The translations under genes were made by a program, and so were the position numbers. Below are positions 26,925 to 41,600 of a stretch of DNA of 64,000 nucleotides, piece by piece. The stretch's first letter is position 1; every line of letters starts with the position of its first letter. The notes beneath the pieces are model-generated. The model did no database searches. It saw only the letters and a list, made by a program, of their open reading frames with translations, and was not told where the DNA came from. The DNA is from Hymenolepis diminuta (lineage: Eukaryota > Platyhelminthes > Cestoda > Cyclophyllidea > Hymenolepididae). The DNA lies in the NCBI GenBank assembly GCA_900708905.1, contig CAADRB010000044.1, forward strand, positions 850,463 to 914,462. Reading direction: 5' to 3'.

Positions 26925-27170
26925 GGGAAACAACTGAAATCGGTTAATAGAAATCGGTCCAACAAATGATGAAGGGAAGGGGATCAAAATGCTATCAAGA
27001 GCAACGTCAAAATATCAAAGAGTCTTACTCCATTCGATTTTGTGAATCCGAGGCGGACAATATTTACCTAAAGGAGAATTCAGGTATCAAAATTCTTGTT
27101 GAATAATCTAATTTATACTTGAGTCATATTTCCCACAACAGTAAGTAATGACTAGTGTTACGATCAAAAA
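26925..27170 (+). repeat. Interspersed repeat family R1, copy b
   Basis: This copy matches 5,395-5,716 in its first half (aaacaactgaaat, then gagcaacgtcaaaatatcaa and gagtcttactcc) and 27,470-27,750 in the block ending ttttgtgaatccgag. The 3' part seen in copies a and c is not clear here. It lies about 500 bases from copy c in the same orientation. Confidence 0.55.
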
Positions 27171-27469
27171 AGCGGAAATCCGCGTTCAGGAAAGAAAATA
27201 ACAAATTTCAGTTATAATTCAAGGAAACCTATTGAATGTCTCTATTAAACTGCAATAGAAAATTGAAATTCATTTCGTTTCAATAAGCTGTTTAAAGGTT
27301 GAGCGTTATTTTGATTAAAAGAAAATAACGAGCAAAATACAAATTTCGTTGAGGAAAAACATTTATCAACGGTCATATAATTATGTTATTCCCTTAACAA
27401 GACAAAAGTTGTAAATTTTCTTAAAAACTGTTATAATTTTATTACGATTTTCCAATTTTGGAAAATAAT

Positions 27470-27750
27470 TAAAATTGATGAATGATAAGTGGGTGAGGAT
27501 TGGATACAAAAGATACAGAGAGCAATGTCAAGGTATCCAAGAATCTTACCTCATTTAATTTTGTGAATTCGAGTTGTAAAATGTTTAATAAATAAACACT
27601 TCATGTTCCAAAATTCAAATATCAGCAAATACTTGTCTGCGAAATTCAGTGCTTATTAATCAAAGGGGGTTGGTTTTGTCTCTTCAATTCAATATTTTCC
27701 AGTAATTAGGAAGAGAAATTATCTTACATGATATTGTGCAGCTTACATTT
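27470..27750 (+). repeat. Interspersed repeat family R1, copy c
   Basis: This copy shares gagagcaatgtcaaggtatc and the following attttgtgaattcgag with copy b, and the tail (ttcagtgcttattaatcaaa, cttcaatt, ttacatgatatt) with copy a. It is the most complete bridge between the three copies. Confidence 0.6.
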
Positions 27751-30700
27751 TAACATGGCAAAACTAAGAGATGAGTTGAATTGTTCCATCTGTCTGTTTG
27801 AAGTGGCCCCGAATCGCGTTGTAAGGCCAAGTTCAATTCTCTTTGATAGCTAATCCTGGCTCTGAACCTTTGTTGGCTCGGTAAGACACTGCATTATAGT
27901 GCTAATAGAAAAACGGGTTGGGTTCTGTTGGATTTTATCTCCGTTAGGCTATGATATCCATTGTGCTGAAGATCTTTTAAATGGCTAACATTGGAAAATT
28001 GTCTTATCTAAATCAAAGCCCAAGAGTTGAGTGGAGGTCAAAATATAATGCATTGACAGGAATGACAATGATGATCGAGACACGCAGAGCGATTTCGAGA
28101 AAAATTCGTCTGAATAGATTTACTGAGTCAATTCAAGGTAGAGGCGAGTGTAAATCAATACTCGTTATGCAGATTAGCTTCGGGTACAGAAGGGTGACAA
28201 CATTCGTTTTATACATATACTCAGACGCAGAACTAGTTTCATATAAACCAATTTAATAAAATGTTATTTGAAAGATAACTTTTAATTTTGATTTGTTTTT
28301 AAGGAAATGCTGAAATATTCTTTTAAATACTGAATAAAAGCTTTTATTTACGTAATTAGTTTTACGTGTTTGCTACCTTACCAGATGAAGACGTGTGGAA
28401 GTGAATCCAGCAATTGGAATAACCGATCGCGCTGAGTGATATTCATCGATTAAGTGGGGCTCAAAAGTGCGAGTTGTATCTTCATATTATGTGGTAAACA
28501 ATTTTCCCATTTCAAAAAAGCAGCACTTTGAAGACTATATACTGTACAAGAATGCTGACATTTAAAATAATAAAATTTTAATTGTTAACTTTGTATGGGA
28601 GAAGTGGGATAACAATACCATTATTTTTATATAACGCTTTCTTATACTATTTAATATTCCATTTAATCATTTCCAAGCTCATTGAGAGAAGCATCTCTAA
28701 TTCTCATCCTGGACAAGCCCTTATCACAAGTGGGAAACTCTTCCTCTGTTCCGTTAACTAGATGTACTCTGTTGCATTTTGAATATCTGTCTTCTGATAT
28801 TGAAGGTAAGCACAGCAAAACTCCTAGGTAACTGATGTATCATCTTGCGACCTCTTAACAATCCAATATTCTTAAAGTGTCACTTGAAATATGCTTTGGT
28901 AAATTGGTCCGAATACCAAATGCTCTACTCTCAAATTTTCTTATTTAGTGAAGGGAGTCAACTATCTACTGTTACCTCAAGGATATGCTATTACAAGCCC
29001 CTACAGAACCTGAATCACTTAATTCCTTAATATGACCTCAAACTCCTCTGCAGAACATCACGTACCTTCAAGTTCATTGTTTATAGGTTAAGAGATGCAG
29101 TTAACTTACAACGTCTTACGATGCTCTCAATATTGTCGTGGTATCCCCATATTCGCTTATTTGCATATTTGATCCCAAATGTGCTTAAACCTTACCTTCA
29201 TTTCACCACCCCAATCGCCAGCACCTACTTATCAGTTTACCCCTATTATTATATCTATTCCTTCTAAACCTTCAGCTAACTTACATTTTGTCTTTTCCCC
29301 CTATAAAAAATGGTAGAAAGTAGGCGGAAAGGACTTGAAGAATCTCAACAAACTGTAAACTAAATCCGTAGTTATCTGCTTCTATATATCAATATTTAGT
29401 AGGATTGAGTTATTGCTCAAGCATTCAAAACGTTAATGTAACTGAACGCATGCATGTGACGCAGGGAAAAGATTCCCTTGAGCTAATATTTGCATGAATA
29501 TTCTGTTAACAATACTGAACTTGCAGTTGCATTTGTGAGTGACGCCTAGCCGCCTTCAGCATGAGTCATAGTTATGAGTAATATTGATGACTGAGTATTT
29601 CCGTATTCATGAACATTATTCATAAATAATATGGTTGAAATTTTGCGTGTCACTGGAATATTTCTAAAAAAATGGGTAAAAACGTTCCTGCACTCTGTCT
29701 TGAACTCACTACTCTATTACCTGACTTTTTTACATCGTCACGAATGTGTCTGATAATCAAAGTACCTACTCTTTATCTGTTCTGAAATGCGTCAATTAAC
29801 TGACAATACTGGTTGACTTTACTGTTGAATTTTTACTCGATGCTTGAATACGGCATGTATTAGAATTTCAAAATAAATTTCCGACAAAATTTGCAAGGCG
29901 GTGATGAGGTAGGAGATAAAATTGGTCATTAGAATCAGGTAATATTATTGTTCAGGACTCGGTTCCAAATGAAGAAAAATTTAGATATTTTCTTATCATT
30001 TCATAGCATTTTTTAGATCAGTCCCCATTTCTTTCAGAATTGAATATCTTTCTCCTCCGATGATAGACAGACATTTAAATACGTCTGTACTGAATACAAT
30101 GGTCTCTATGTTTACATAGGAAAGGACTCCTGGCACTTACCTTTGGTGAAAAAGTAGCCTCATAAGGACTCCCTGGTGAAAAAGTTGAATTCCGCCATTG
30201 CTCCATTATTTATCAGACCTAATCGGTACAATTGGCCATTTTGATCACTGGTATTGCCCAGAGCTGATTTGAATTCTCGACTTCTGGTTCTAAAAAATTG
30301 CCCGTCAAGAAAGTAAATTGGAAACACTTGCCGAAAATCAGACTAGCTTCATCGCCTTCGTTGCATGAAAAGTAACTCACCGAACTTTATTTTAAGACAG
30401 AAATTTATCTGATTCACCCTATTTCGAGACAGATTCCCAGAAGTTTTAAGAATGAACTTCATTGTCGCTAAAAGAAATAAATTTTCAGAAAAAGAAATTA
30501 TAATTCTCTACTGATCTTAACTATTACAATCATTTATCTAATCTTTTAATATACTCCAATCTGTTAATTATGTATTTTAATAGATTTTTTCATCGTTTTG
30601 CTTCCATTTATATTCTTCGTATAATGGTATTATTTCGTACGTATATTAAATTTTTACCTCGAAGTAAATCTGTTAGGCCATGCTATGTGAAAGCAGTAAT

Positions 30701-33700
30701 TAAAAGAAGACACATATGCATTGATTTGACATAGCCAGCCGTCTACTTTATTCCAAGAGTACTAAACTCTGCAGGCATTAGCACTCATTAGAACCTAAAA
30801 CTTATCTCCTGGAGTTTGAACTCTGAACCAAAAGTAAAATCTAACAACATGATGAATTCGAAATTTATACAATAAGAGGCTTTTCATTATCCTGACATTA
30901 TTCACTACTTCTACTCCATCCTCCGTCTCTCATTAAACTATTCCGTTGTACCCAGCGTTCAGATCATTTTAGAAAAGAAAACTTGTTGTCTTGTCATGGG
31001 CACTATTAATTATTGGTTCAAACTATTTTTAGTTAATTTATAGTTAGATAATCGGGTTAATTACAATTATTTAGCCCTATTAGGACTATTAACTTATGTG
31101 ATCGTATGGATGCGTATTGGCGTAAAAATTAATGCATAAATAACGTTTGAATATTATCACTTTCTGCTGCTGTAAAATATACTTCAAACATTGTACCTCG
31201 AGCGTGCAATAATTTGCCCCTGCAATTAATGTCCGAAAAATGCTGTTTTGAACCTCGTTACCGTGAGATTGCGCATTATCAGCGTACCATCAGCCCAACC
31301 TACCACGTTGTAAATACATTCCCTCCCCAAATATATAGTGCAATTAAACAAGTGTTTAAGTCTTGCCAAATAAGTTTACTAAATCCTGCATTTACTATTT
31401 AGTTGTGAATATATGAAAATCCTTCAAACTATTTTTGAGTAAATCATTAAGATAGTATCCATTATGGAAAGCCCATTCATGTAGTGAATTAAATTATTAT
31501 ATGGTTCTTTTCGTTTCTTACATCGAACTCCGTTCCTGTCATCTTTAATTTTTCTCCATGAGATGATCTGGTGATTGCAATCCGATTGAGTAAATCCACC
31601 TATCACATGATTGCCTATATTCAGCCTGTGAGTGGTCACATTCCTATTGGCTACAATATTTCATTTCGTTCCCCTTATAAAGAACTGTCATACCCTGACG
31701 ATTGAAGTTAATTGGTGCGCGAATCCCTGAGTCCTCGCTTAGAATACATTGATTATGATAGTCCCATCAATTCTATGCAGCAATAAGTTAGCTCTAGAGG
31801 GACAAAATTCCATATACTTCAACCTACCCTCTTCAGAGTTTAAGTCAGATGGTTATAAACCAATAAAAATACCTTAAATAACTGTTTCAATCCTGGTAAA
31901 TAATGGTATCTCCATATCCAATAATGAATGTTAATTTTGCACCAACAATCGGTCATCGATAAATCTTTTCTCCCTATGGCTGTTAGAAGTGCCTTAATTT
32001 GGATATTTCCTCCTTCTGTTTATGAAATTTTTATTAAAACAGTAGCAAACAAACCCCCGAAAACACAGATCTAGCTTAGTATTATCTTTCCAAACGTTTT
32101 TTTTTACCTTTCAACTTTTTCCTCTGGATAAACTGGAATTGACAGTTAAACGAGTCAGAAGTAAAGTTTTAGTCACTTCCCAACTTGATACTCTTAACAT
32201 TCCTGGGCAAATTCCAGTCAATTGAATTGGTTCCATTTTATTCCCCGATAACGTGCAAAAGTCAGTGAAAAAGTCTCAATAATGGTTAATGTACTGGCCA
32301 TTCACAATAACGGTTCATCAAATACGCAGGCGATGTTTGTTTACATTTCTCTGGGTCGAATGCGAATTTTGACCTGAATGCCATGAATGTTTTGTTTTAA
32401 GGATAGGCTAATTAATATTAAAAGGTAGGAATTTATTCATTGAAAAATGCAAAATAGAGAGAAAGTACTCAGTCACACATTATTATTAGTATTAGTTTGT
32501 TCATATGAGGTTAAAATTGCAAGTCCCGAGTGCTGCATCTACCAAAATTGATCAATAAGAGTTGCTCACATGAGGAAAAACATATTAACCAAAACTTGTT
32601 TTCCGTTCCAATTTTCATACTTTTCACTGCTCATAAATAACAAGCGTCAGAAGCTCATCTTAACTTGGCTTTCAAATGCCCTGTATAGACGCATTATTCT
32701 CGCCTTCTCTTAACCGTATCTCACTCCCTGTCAATCTTGAACTCCATTTAAGATCGACTCTGGCCATTTTGTCCACTTCGAGAAAAAGCCAGAGTCTTGC
32801 AAGAGCACCTATGTAGTATTTTTAGTGCTATAAAATTATTTTGTATAACACAAGCAAAACGCATTCTAAAACAAGCTTAAAGACTTATTCTTTCAATTAA
32901 TGTGATTTTCTAAATGTATTAAGAAATTCAATAGTAAGCATAATTTTTTGACAGTGACATAAAGAAATTGGGCTGAGAGAATAAAAGTTGAGGTTTGGCA
33001 TTAAAAAGCGGATTTTTAAGCTATGCATTCCTTCATTAATCAAGACTTGGAAATGTTTAAACTAGCCGTTCCGTAATTTGGCGCCATTCGAATGATTTAC
33101 AAGCCATTAAAAAAGTGTATATCATATGGTTAAGCAAAAAAATAATAAATTTAACATAATTGAATTTGAAGAGTGAGGATGGTCAAGAAGTTCAAGCTGG
33201 GAAAATTCCATCTCAATTATACTTCTATGCTATGTTACGGTTTGTCATCTATTTTAATTAAAATTCTCTATCTTTTAAAAAATTCAACGAATAAAGTGAC
33301 CTAAAAGCAATGCAAATTGCCCGTTAATTTCAATTTACATCTTTCCTACTATCAGCCTTATTTGTTTCAAATCCATCGTATTCCTATCTGTCAGTAAAAT
33401 TCAGAAGTTCACAACTGAAATAAACACTGGGGACGGTACAAATTAAAGACGGTTATGTGATGTATTACCTTTTCATTACCTGTTTAACGGGATATCAAGA
33501 TTGAAGGCGTGGAGGACGGTGGCGCTAAGTACGAACGGAGTTATCGTGCTTGTGGACGGGACGACGCCACAATTTCCCTCATATTTCATTATCTACTGAC
33601 TATTCCTTCCCTCTTGTAATTTTTCTTATGAATAACCCCACTTTATATGCACTCCTCCCACATTTTAATTGGAACTTTGTTTACTCGTTATATTAATATA

Positions 33701-35380
33701 TCACTTAAACTATAGGGCTCCTTTTAAATAAATAATAACATTGTGGCGAAACAGTTAAATATGAATCATTATTTAAATTTCAAAGCTTATTTGTATTTTG
33801 AAATTCTTTTACGCTATAATTTCAGATGAATATAGTCACGTAAATTGACAATTTTGGCATAAAAATATGAACTTTGTCTGCAGTTAAGGCAAAGGTGAGA
33901 AAGTGAAGTACCTGATCCGGCTAGTCTATAAAAGGGTAGAAACAGTGGCTGTTTATTTATTTTCGGCATAAAGTAGCATCACTTATTTATTCATAAATAC
34001 ATTGCATACTCAGTAATAGGTCAATAATTTCAATAGGTCAAAGTTCTATATGCCATTGCTAGTCTCGTGTACCCGCGCATTGCTTTAAAAATAGAAGTGG
34101 CATGGCCAAACATCCAATTAAATAAATTGGTCCACAAGCTCCGGATATCTGGAATATTAATTCACCCAGATACCAAGAGTTTAAACTATGAAAATTGAGC
34201 TCTGAAACACTAGGAACTTGCTAGGTGAATGTGTACATTTTTTAGACGACTCATCTATTCCAGAACTAAATTAACATACGACTCTGGATATCCTGACCTC
34301 ATAAATTACTCCTATTTGACCCCCTTTTCAACCATACTGGAAACGATTGCTATTTCCCATTTTTGGATTGTGTTCCATGATTAAAATTCGAACACGCTTT
34401 TGGCATTGTCGTATGTAATAATTATTTTAGAAGAGCCGCATTTTGCAGACTTAAATCATTCAGAAATTTGGTACTTAGATTTGTCGGACTTCATTGTTTT
34501 TGGAAGAATGTAAAAGTACTCGCGTACAATCGGCAACATTACATTTAATTTTTCTTATACAATTCCCTTGAGGTTCGACTTTAAATTTTGAGAAATGGAA
34601 ACAGATTTTGTTGTATGTTTTAGTCATGACAAAGCTTGTCCTTATTTATCTTGTACATGACTTTTAAGTCCTTTCTTTCTAGTTCCAATTCATTTTTTGG
34701 AGTATAAGAAATTTCGATAAAGAAAAAAGACTGAATTTTTGTAGCAGTCAAAAGATGAAGTCTTTTTTGTTGATGCTTGACCACAAGATTTCCGAGAGGT
34801 AGCCGGGGAACAGTATTAAATGGCGTTACAAATTCAAAAAACCCAATATTGCAAACCATAGAAAGGATGAGCACAAGCCAGTTCAGTACAAACTAGATCC
34901 AGTACATGAACCTTAAATAGTTCGCATGAGCAGACGAGAAAATAGCATTAATAGAGGAATCGTGGGGAATACAACAGACATGAAAATAAGAATTTTATTT
35001 TCTCAAAGAGAATATTTAATAAAACACATTTTAAATAAAACTTCTCTTTAACAGATAGCTTAACTGTTCTTAGTGTTTGGGTACTTTTCCTCGACGAAAA
35101 ATTATAAAACATTTCGCCTTAGTGTTGGTAGTAAATAAATTAATCAAACGCTATACACTTTATACACCTCATTTTCACGCGAATATTAGCTGATAAAGTT
35201 TTCGAAAGAATAAACTAAATATTGTCGGAACAACTGAAAATTCTCAAACTACATTTAGACCAATTTATCCAGAATTTATGCATTTAAAAAGCATATGCAC
35301 TCTTCAAAAAAGAATGATTGAAACTTTGCATTTAGAATGAAAAACTGACCTCACACAACGGCAGCTTACATTTCAACTCC
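27751..35380. other. AT-rich non-coding stretch
   Basis: No gene is supported. An ATG-initiated frame at 27,981-28,256 (91 codons) has no recognisable features. A GC-richer patch at about 33,490-33,580 contains the 14-base string gacgacgccacaat that also occurs near 5,188. Other frames (31,214-31,639 and 34,620-34,874) look like chance. Confidence 0.45.
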
Positions 35381-35635
35381 CTATGGGACTCTTATTTCAT
35401 ATTTCACTTTAAGCATCTCAAGATACTTCCTTAGATTCAACAAAAAATCTTCTATTTCACCACCTCCCTTGGCAGACATAATCTCGAGCCAAGGTGTGAG
35501 CTCGGCTTGATAAAATTTGCTGATAAGACAGCGGCTCGGCTTTTTACCACTCAATGCATTAGCTAGATTATCTTTCAAACCAAACACTTCCTCTGTCGCT
35601 CTCTTGGGTAGGGCAAAGAATTGCTCCCCCTCCAT
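35381..35635 (-). CDS. Exon-like ORF, unknown protein
   Basis: An ATG at 35,635, preceded by a G-rich leader, opens 84 codons with balanced, hydrophilic composition: MEGEQFFALPKRATEEVFG at the start, then KKPSRCLISKFYQAEL, PWLEIM, SAKGGGEIEDFL and LRKYLEML. It looks more protein-like than any other frame in the first 50 kb. A candidate donor (CTTAAA|GTGAAA) lies near 35,405, so the last codons before the stop may be intronic. I do not recognise the family; the C-terminal half looks helical and charged. It could be the first exon of a gene on the - strand or a chance frame. Confidence 0.4.
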   Translation of the reverse strand: MEGEQFFALPKRATEEVFGLKDNLANALSGKKPSRCLISKFYQAELTPWLEIMSAKGGGEIEDFLLNLRKYLEMLKVKYEIRVP

Positions 35636-35640
35636 CCCTC

Positions 35641-38600
35641 CCCCTCCCTCATTTGTGCCTCAAAAGTCGTAATTTGCATTATAGCTACTGTGACTACCGC
35701 AATTACTCTGCCTGATCAATCCCCAAATTACATTTCCCATCTCTCACTCTGTTGCGTAACTGACTATCTTGAAAATTAGTATTGCCATTTAGGTTCACTC
35801 ATACAATATCGAATGGTGATTAAGCACTATTCTAGTAGTTTTACAGTAGATATCGTGATAGTTACTTTAAATTCGGTCCTTCTTTCTCTAAATTTGGTGC
35901 ATTGGTAACACACATTGAAGGATGATTTTGACTGCCATTATTTTCAAGCTAATTATGGGCAGTGTTCACGAAATTTGACTTGAGTAGAGGGGAGATAATT
36001 GTGATCCGCTTGTATGAGAAACACACTTTTTACCACTCCCTTTTTGACAAGAATTAACCAATGCAGTCGGCCATCATTGCCACCGGGTGTGCACGGATGA
36101 GCATTGATATTGTGCCCTCTGATTTCCCTGACTTACCCATTGGCTATTGCATCACCGGTATTAATGTTTTTATTTCCCCTGGCAAATCAATAATATACGT
36201 TATACTCCTAAAGCTATGAAGGCAGGAGTGAAGCAACCCCTTAACACCTAAATTTGTGGGGTTTAAGATGTACTCATTAGTCCGATATCACAGAAGTTAG
36301 ATCTGCTTTATGAAATATGACAATGACAATACAGTTGGCTGTAGACCGTCGTTAATGAAAACCGACATCTATTGCGAACATTCCCTCGATCGTCTTGTAA
36401 ACTAATCTCCAACAGAAACTGAATTTGCAAGTATTCTGGAGTATTAAATAACACACATAAAAGCTTGTACTCATTAAAGGTCTTTAAATTTCAACGGAGA
36501 AATTGAATCTCGAAATTACGAATAATGACTGATCATGATTAGATATATTATTCCTAAATATTATGTACTATTGATAATAATTTCACTTAAAGAGAGCATT
36601 TTATACAAGGAACAGTAGATTCATAGGGAGAGGTAAATAATAGAAGTCACAATTTCAGAATTGTCTTTATCGGAATTCTTCAGATAAACTGCCTGCTACT
36701 TAGGAAAACAGTTCGTTATATCATGGCCTAATATTCCAAAGTAGGAATTTTAATATCTCATCTTTGGGCTTGTAGGAAACCAAATAATAGGGTTACTGAA
36801 TGCAAAATTACAGAGTAAGAAAGGATGAACAAAGGTTAGTAATGATGGTACTTTAATGAAAATTAGGAGAACGAGACAGAAAGAAAGGGGGCTGCAAAGG
36901 CAGAAGGTAGAAAACACTGTAGAGAGAAAGGATTAATAAAAAATCAGCTTTTGGAGTTGATCGACAGGATTTGAATGGGAAAGAAAGCCTGGGGAAGATT
37001 AAATCAAGTTATTAATAGAGTCGGTAGATAACTGAAATAATTTAAAGACAATTAGTATCCAGCTGTGAATATAGGAGTAAAAACACAGCGATTAATTTGT
37101 TTAAAAAGAAATGTTGAGTTTGAGCCTTCATAGAAATTTTGACAGGCGTGCCGATGTACACGAGGTGGTAAAATCGGACAGTTGATGAGGTCCTAACAAT
37201 CGCCAAACCGTCTAAAAACATTAACTCGGATCATGAAAACGGTCAATCAAAAGAATATTATTTAAACTAAAAATTTTCCTAGTTTAAGCGTTTTAACCGA
37301 ATACGCCTTAGATCCCTTGGTGCTCAAAACCGACTCGTCCAATCACACGATAGGTCATCCAAACCAATATTTCTCTATTCACATCTCTTTTTTTCATGGA
37401 AAATATCACATCAAAAATTAATAACTTTTAATAGAACGCTCACTGGGGAAGAATTAAGTAAAGTTGAGATATTCCATTCTGGAAAACAATAATTTTAATA
37501 TAGTTCTATTTTACTAAAATTTAATTAACTTTAACACTTGAGAATGTTGAGATCATCTTGTTTTGTGAGACGTTGGTGACAATTGCACGCTATTGCATAG
37601 CATATGAATAATTAATAAACCCCCAGAATCTGTGTTATTAAACCTTTAAATTGTTAATTTTATTGCAAAAAGATAAACATGAGGTGAAATGACTAGCCGG
37701 ATGCAGCTAAATTATGTTGGTAGCATGATCATCAATGAAGTGTAGTTATAGAGTATGTTAAAACTTGTTTCCTGTGTTTTGCATAGTATTTTATAATGTG
37801 GCATGGATGGATGAAAGATAAAATGGCATGAAAGCGTTTATGGCTTTGAATCGTGTCGAAATACGTGGGCTTCTGCTTAGAAACATGGTAAAATGCGCTG
37901 ATTTCAACTATGCAAACTGGTGCATATTATCCTTTATCTAAATTTGTAATTAATATTTAAACAGTTGTAAATTAATCATTCAGTGTCTTAATTTTCGTTT
38001 CTTTTAATTAATTTTTGAGATAATCAATAGCTGAATTGGCAGATGAAAGACAACTGTCAACCCTCGATATGTAGAAGTATCAATTGATATATCACACGAA
38101 TATTTAAACTTGCTTTCTCTATTATTCATGCTGTTCACTAGTTCACATTGAGAGCTTTGGAATAAGCATGCTTTGATTCCAGCAGACAAAACTCAATTAT
38201 GAATTAATAATGATACTTAATTTAACCTTAGATGCCATAAATAAATCCAATTCGAAGCAAATTGAAAAATCGAAATTGACTTTGGGTTCATTTGGATTCG
38301 AAGTCTTTTATTGTCAATATTATTAGTTAATGTTCTTAAGCTCTTGATTTCTAGGAGTTCTACGAATGGAGAAGGAAATTTCACAGGGATCATTTTATGT
38401 TACCGGAATAGGAGAGAATTAAGCATTGCTTCATAGCACTCATGATGGAATAAAGGAAAAACTCATATGACACCTATTTTGGTGGAGTTACGTTGACATG
38501 CATTTTATAATAGTCGGATGTACACTTAAAAAGGCCTCTGCTTGAATTTAGGTAGTCTAAACATCCTTAAACTAGTGTTTTGTTAAATTAATGAGTACTT

Positions 38601-41600
38601 TTGAGAGTAAATTTTAGTCTAAAGAGATCAGTAAAGGAGACTTGCGTGGCCAAATCTTATTTGATTTTAGTATACCATATTTTCTACTTCACTTTAATTA
38701 AATATGGTCGAAATAACTCAGTAACTTACCATGTAATGTCTTATTGTTATAAATTAGCATAAATTTTATTTCTACAACTTTGCATTTTTCCAGAGGTGGC
38801 CTACTCAGTTGACTCATCGTTGCCGCTTAACTTGAAATAATATTCCTCTATGGCATATTACTAAGTTCAGTAGTCTACGATCAGTAAACAGTGCTTCTCG
38901 CTTATCATCGGCATAATCAGGAAAGTGTTTGATCTTCTACAGCAATAATAATTCTAGAGTTCATGATCAAAGGTTATTCACCAGTGCTCAATTGATTTTC
39001 AGTTTGGTCAGATGAATTCCAAGGTCAGAAACTAGTCGTCAATTATTTCAAAAGATGCTAATTGAAAACAACGTCAAATTCATGAGAAGGTAAAATTTAC
39101 TTTCTTAGAAAATTGAAAGCGTGTTGATATTTTTAATTATATTAAATATAATCTTTTGAAAAATTTTGCTTCACCTTATGCAAATTTAGAATTATCTTTA
39201 AACGTGGACATTAAAAATTAGAAGTAATTAAGGACGAAAAATATCATCGCTACTGTAAATGAAACCAAATTCCCAATTTTACAAGTCAAGATACCTAACT
39301 CCGATGTATCTTTAATTGCAAGATATACAGGCTTTAATTATTCATTCCATCTGGCTGATAAAAAACGTTATTAATATCATATTCAGATGTGCAGATTCAT
39401 CACTCACCGACAAACTTCCAATAAACAGAGGAATTAAAATCTAATCAAGCAAAACGATATTAAAACAAAATTTCTTTATAAAAGAGCTTCAGGACTTTTC
39501 TTGTCATTAAAAAATTGTGTACAAAGCGTATAATTAAACAATTTTAAATTTTCGGCGAGATCACCAGTAATAGATGTATTACTTACTGCTACTGAGTAAT
39601 GAATCCCACTCCGCGAATCGACGAAATACTAAGCAAGAGTACAATTTATATATAGAAAATCAGACAATATACAACTACCTTCTCAAATCAAGTTATTAAA
39701 TGGTATGTGGGTTCAAGGAATGGAAAAATTAATTTTTACCTGATTATCCTAAAACACAGAGGGTTAGACAAATTCAAATATGGAAATAATTTTTCATGCC
39801 AAATTTAATCTACAATAACTTTCATTTTCCAACTTAACCTACTTTTGTTTATGAATTTACATCTTCGGCAACTTGTTCCAGTTTCGGAGGAATTGAAATT
39901 ATTGCAACTTACGACTCTTCGATTTGATAAATTGTAAAAAGATATTACACGAACGCGGATACCGCTCTTTTACGCCTTAGTTTACATTAGCCTCGAAAAG
40001 TCCCATAAATATTGCTTGTATCCCTCCATTCGAGCTACTTTTTTTCATTTGATAAGTTAAAAAATATGCACAACTGCCTCGATATAAGAATATTTAATAA
40101 TATAATATTTTAAATGCTACTTTTATGACATATATTATTCATTCTAAAAGCCCGACAATTTTTTAATTATAATAAAATTTTATTGATAAAAAGGGTAAAA
40201 ATTATTAGAAAATAATGGAAATGCGTGGCAACTTCCAGGAATCCAAAGGTGGAGACCATAGGTAAGGTAGGTATTTTTGTATAAACAGTAATTGGATCAT
40301 TTGACAGGCATTGAGAGAATACTATCCATTGATAAATAGGTACATTGAACAATGCTTCCTTGACCTGTTGAAGAGAAGCTCCACCAACTATTTTTAATTA
40401 ACAGAAGAATGAGATACCGAATTTTCTAGCATTCTGCCATTTTTCTTACAACTAGTACCACCATTAAATCAGTGTCAGTAATTGTAGTATTCAAGATATC
40501 CGGTTTTTCCTAATTATCCTGTAATCTATACCTTCTGTCTTCTACAGGACAACAGAGAGGGAAGAGTGTACAGTAATAAGTAGTGTTCATTGGTAAAGGA
40601 CCCCAACCACGAGAGGGAAAGAGAGTAGTGTCTGCTCGTAGATACCTGAGTAGCAAGTAAAGATTGTATTTACCGAGGGGTCTGTGTAAGTAGTTCATTT
40701 TGATTCGACAGGACGTCCAAAGTTGTCTCTGACTCCTCTACAAGTGATCACAAAGAGTACGGCAGCAAGAAATCCGGAGCTACATATGGTGTCTCGGCAG
40801 GTTAGATAGTAAGGGTGTCTGAGGCCATGTCCTAGATCTTGCCGGGAGAACACAATAGAAAGTCCGTGTCCACGAGTGAGGAAGAAGACCGAGAGAAAAT
40901 TTCATTTAGAGAAAATTTTGCTCTATTTGACCATTACAAACCTACTACCTCTGATTTTATAGACATGTACATTATTGCTGCCACACCAGTGGAAAGCTTA
41001 TTAATTCATTTATGAATTTAGTCCTTTATTTTGAAGTTAGATTGCGAAATGCAAACATTTCTTTGATGATGCATTGTTACTATGTAAAATAAATTACAGT
41101 TAGTATCGTTTAACTAATTTTATGTCTAAGGATATTGAATGGCCTAATCAATCTCCCGATTAAACCGATTAGTCAATTAAGACACTGAACATCACGGACA
41201 TAACTATTTATACTCGAGCATCCTTTCCCATAATGGGCTTTCCCATGGTCTCCCATGGTCAATAAAAATTCAGTGCTAAATGTAAGTTTAATAATTGCAA
41301 CTAGAAATAGGCTGCCCATTGAGAAAAATTTCATTATTAAATGACAATTGTTGTTAGCTCTCTAATGAATTTTCTTTTTTTTCTTTTCATTAAAGAAAGA
41401 GGAGAAGAGAAATGCCTGTATCAACTATTTTAAAACGGTTGGTGAATATTTTTTCTTCCTTAGCGTCTGATCCTGTGAAAGGAAGTTTTCATTTGAAATT
41501 TTGACCCATGATTTTTTATTAGATAGACTATATGCCATCTTTTTAACAATAAAATAAATTCCATTTTTATTGAAAAGACCTTTCGTTTAAGAAATTTAGA

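Noticed and set aside
27981..28256. 91-codon ATG frame on the + strand
   Set aside because: No domain, no splice sites in phase and no compositional contrast that I could use; probably chance.
5188..33585. Shared 14-base string gacgacgccacaat at about 5,188 and 33,571
   Set aside because: Flanks do not align, so a shared element cannot be supported; a chance match or a tiny relic is possible.
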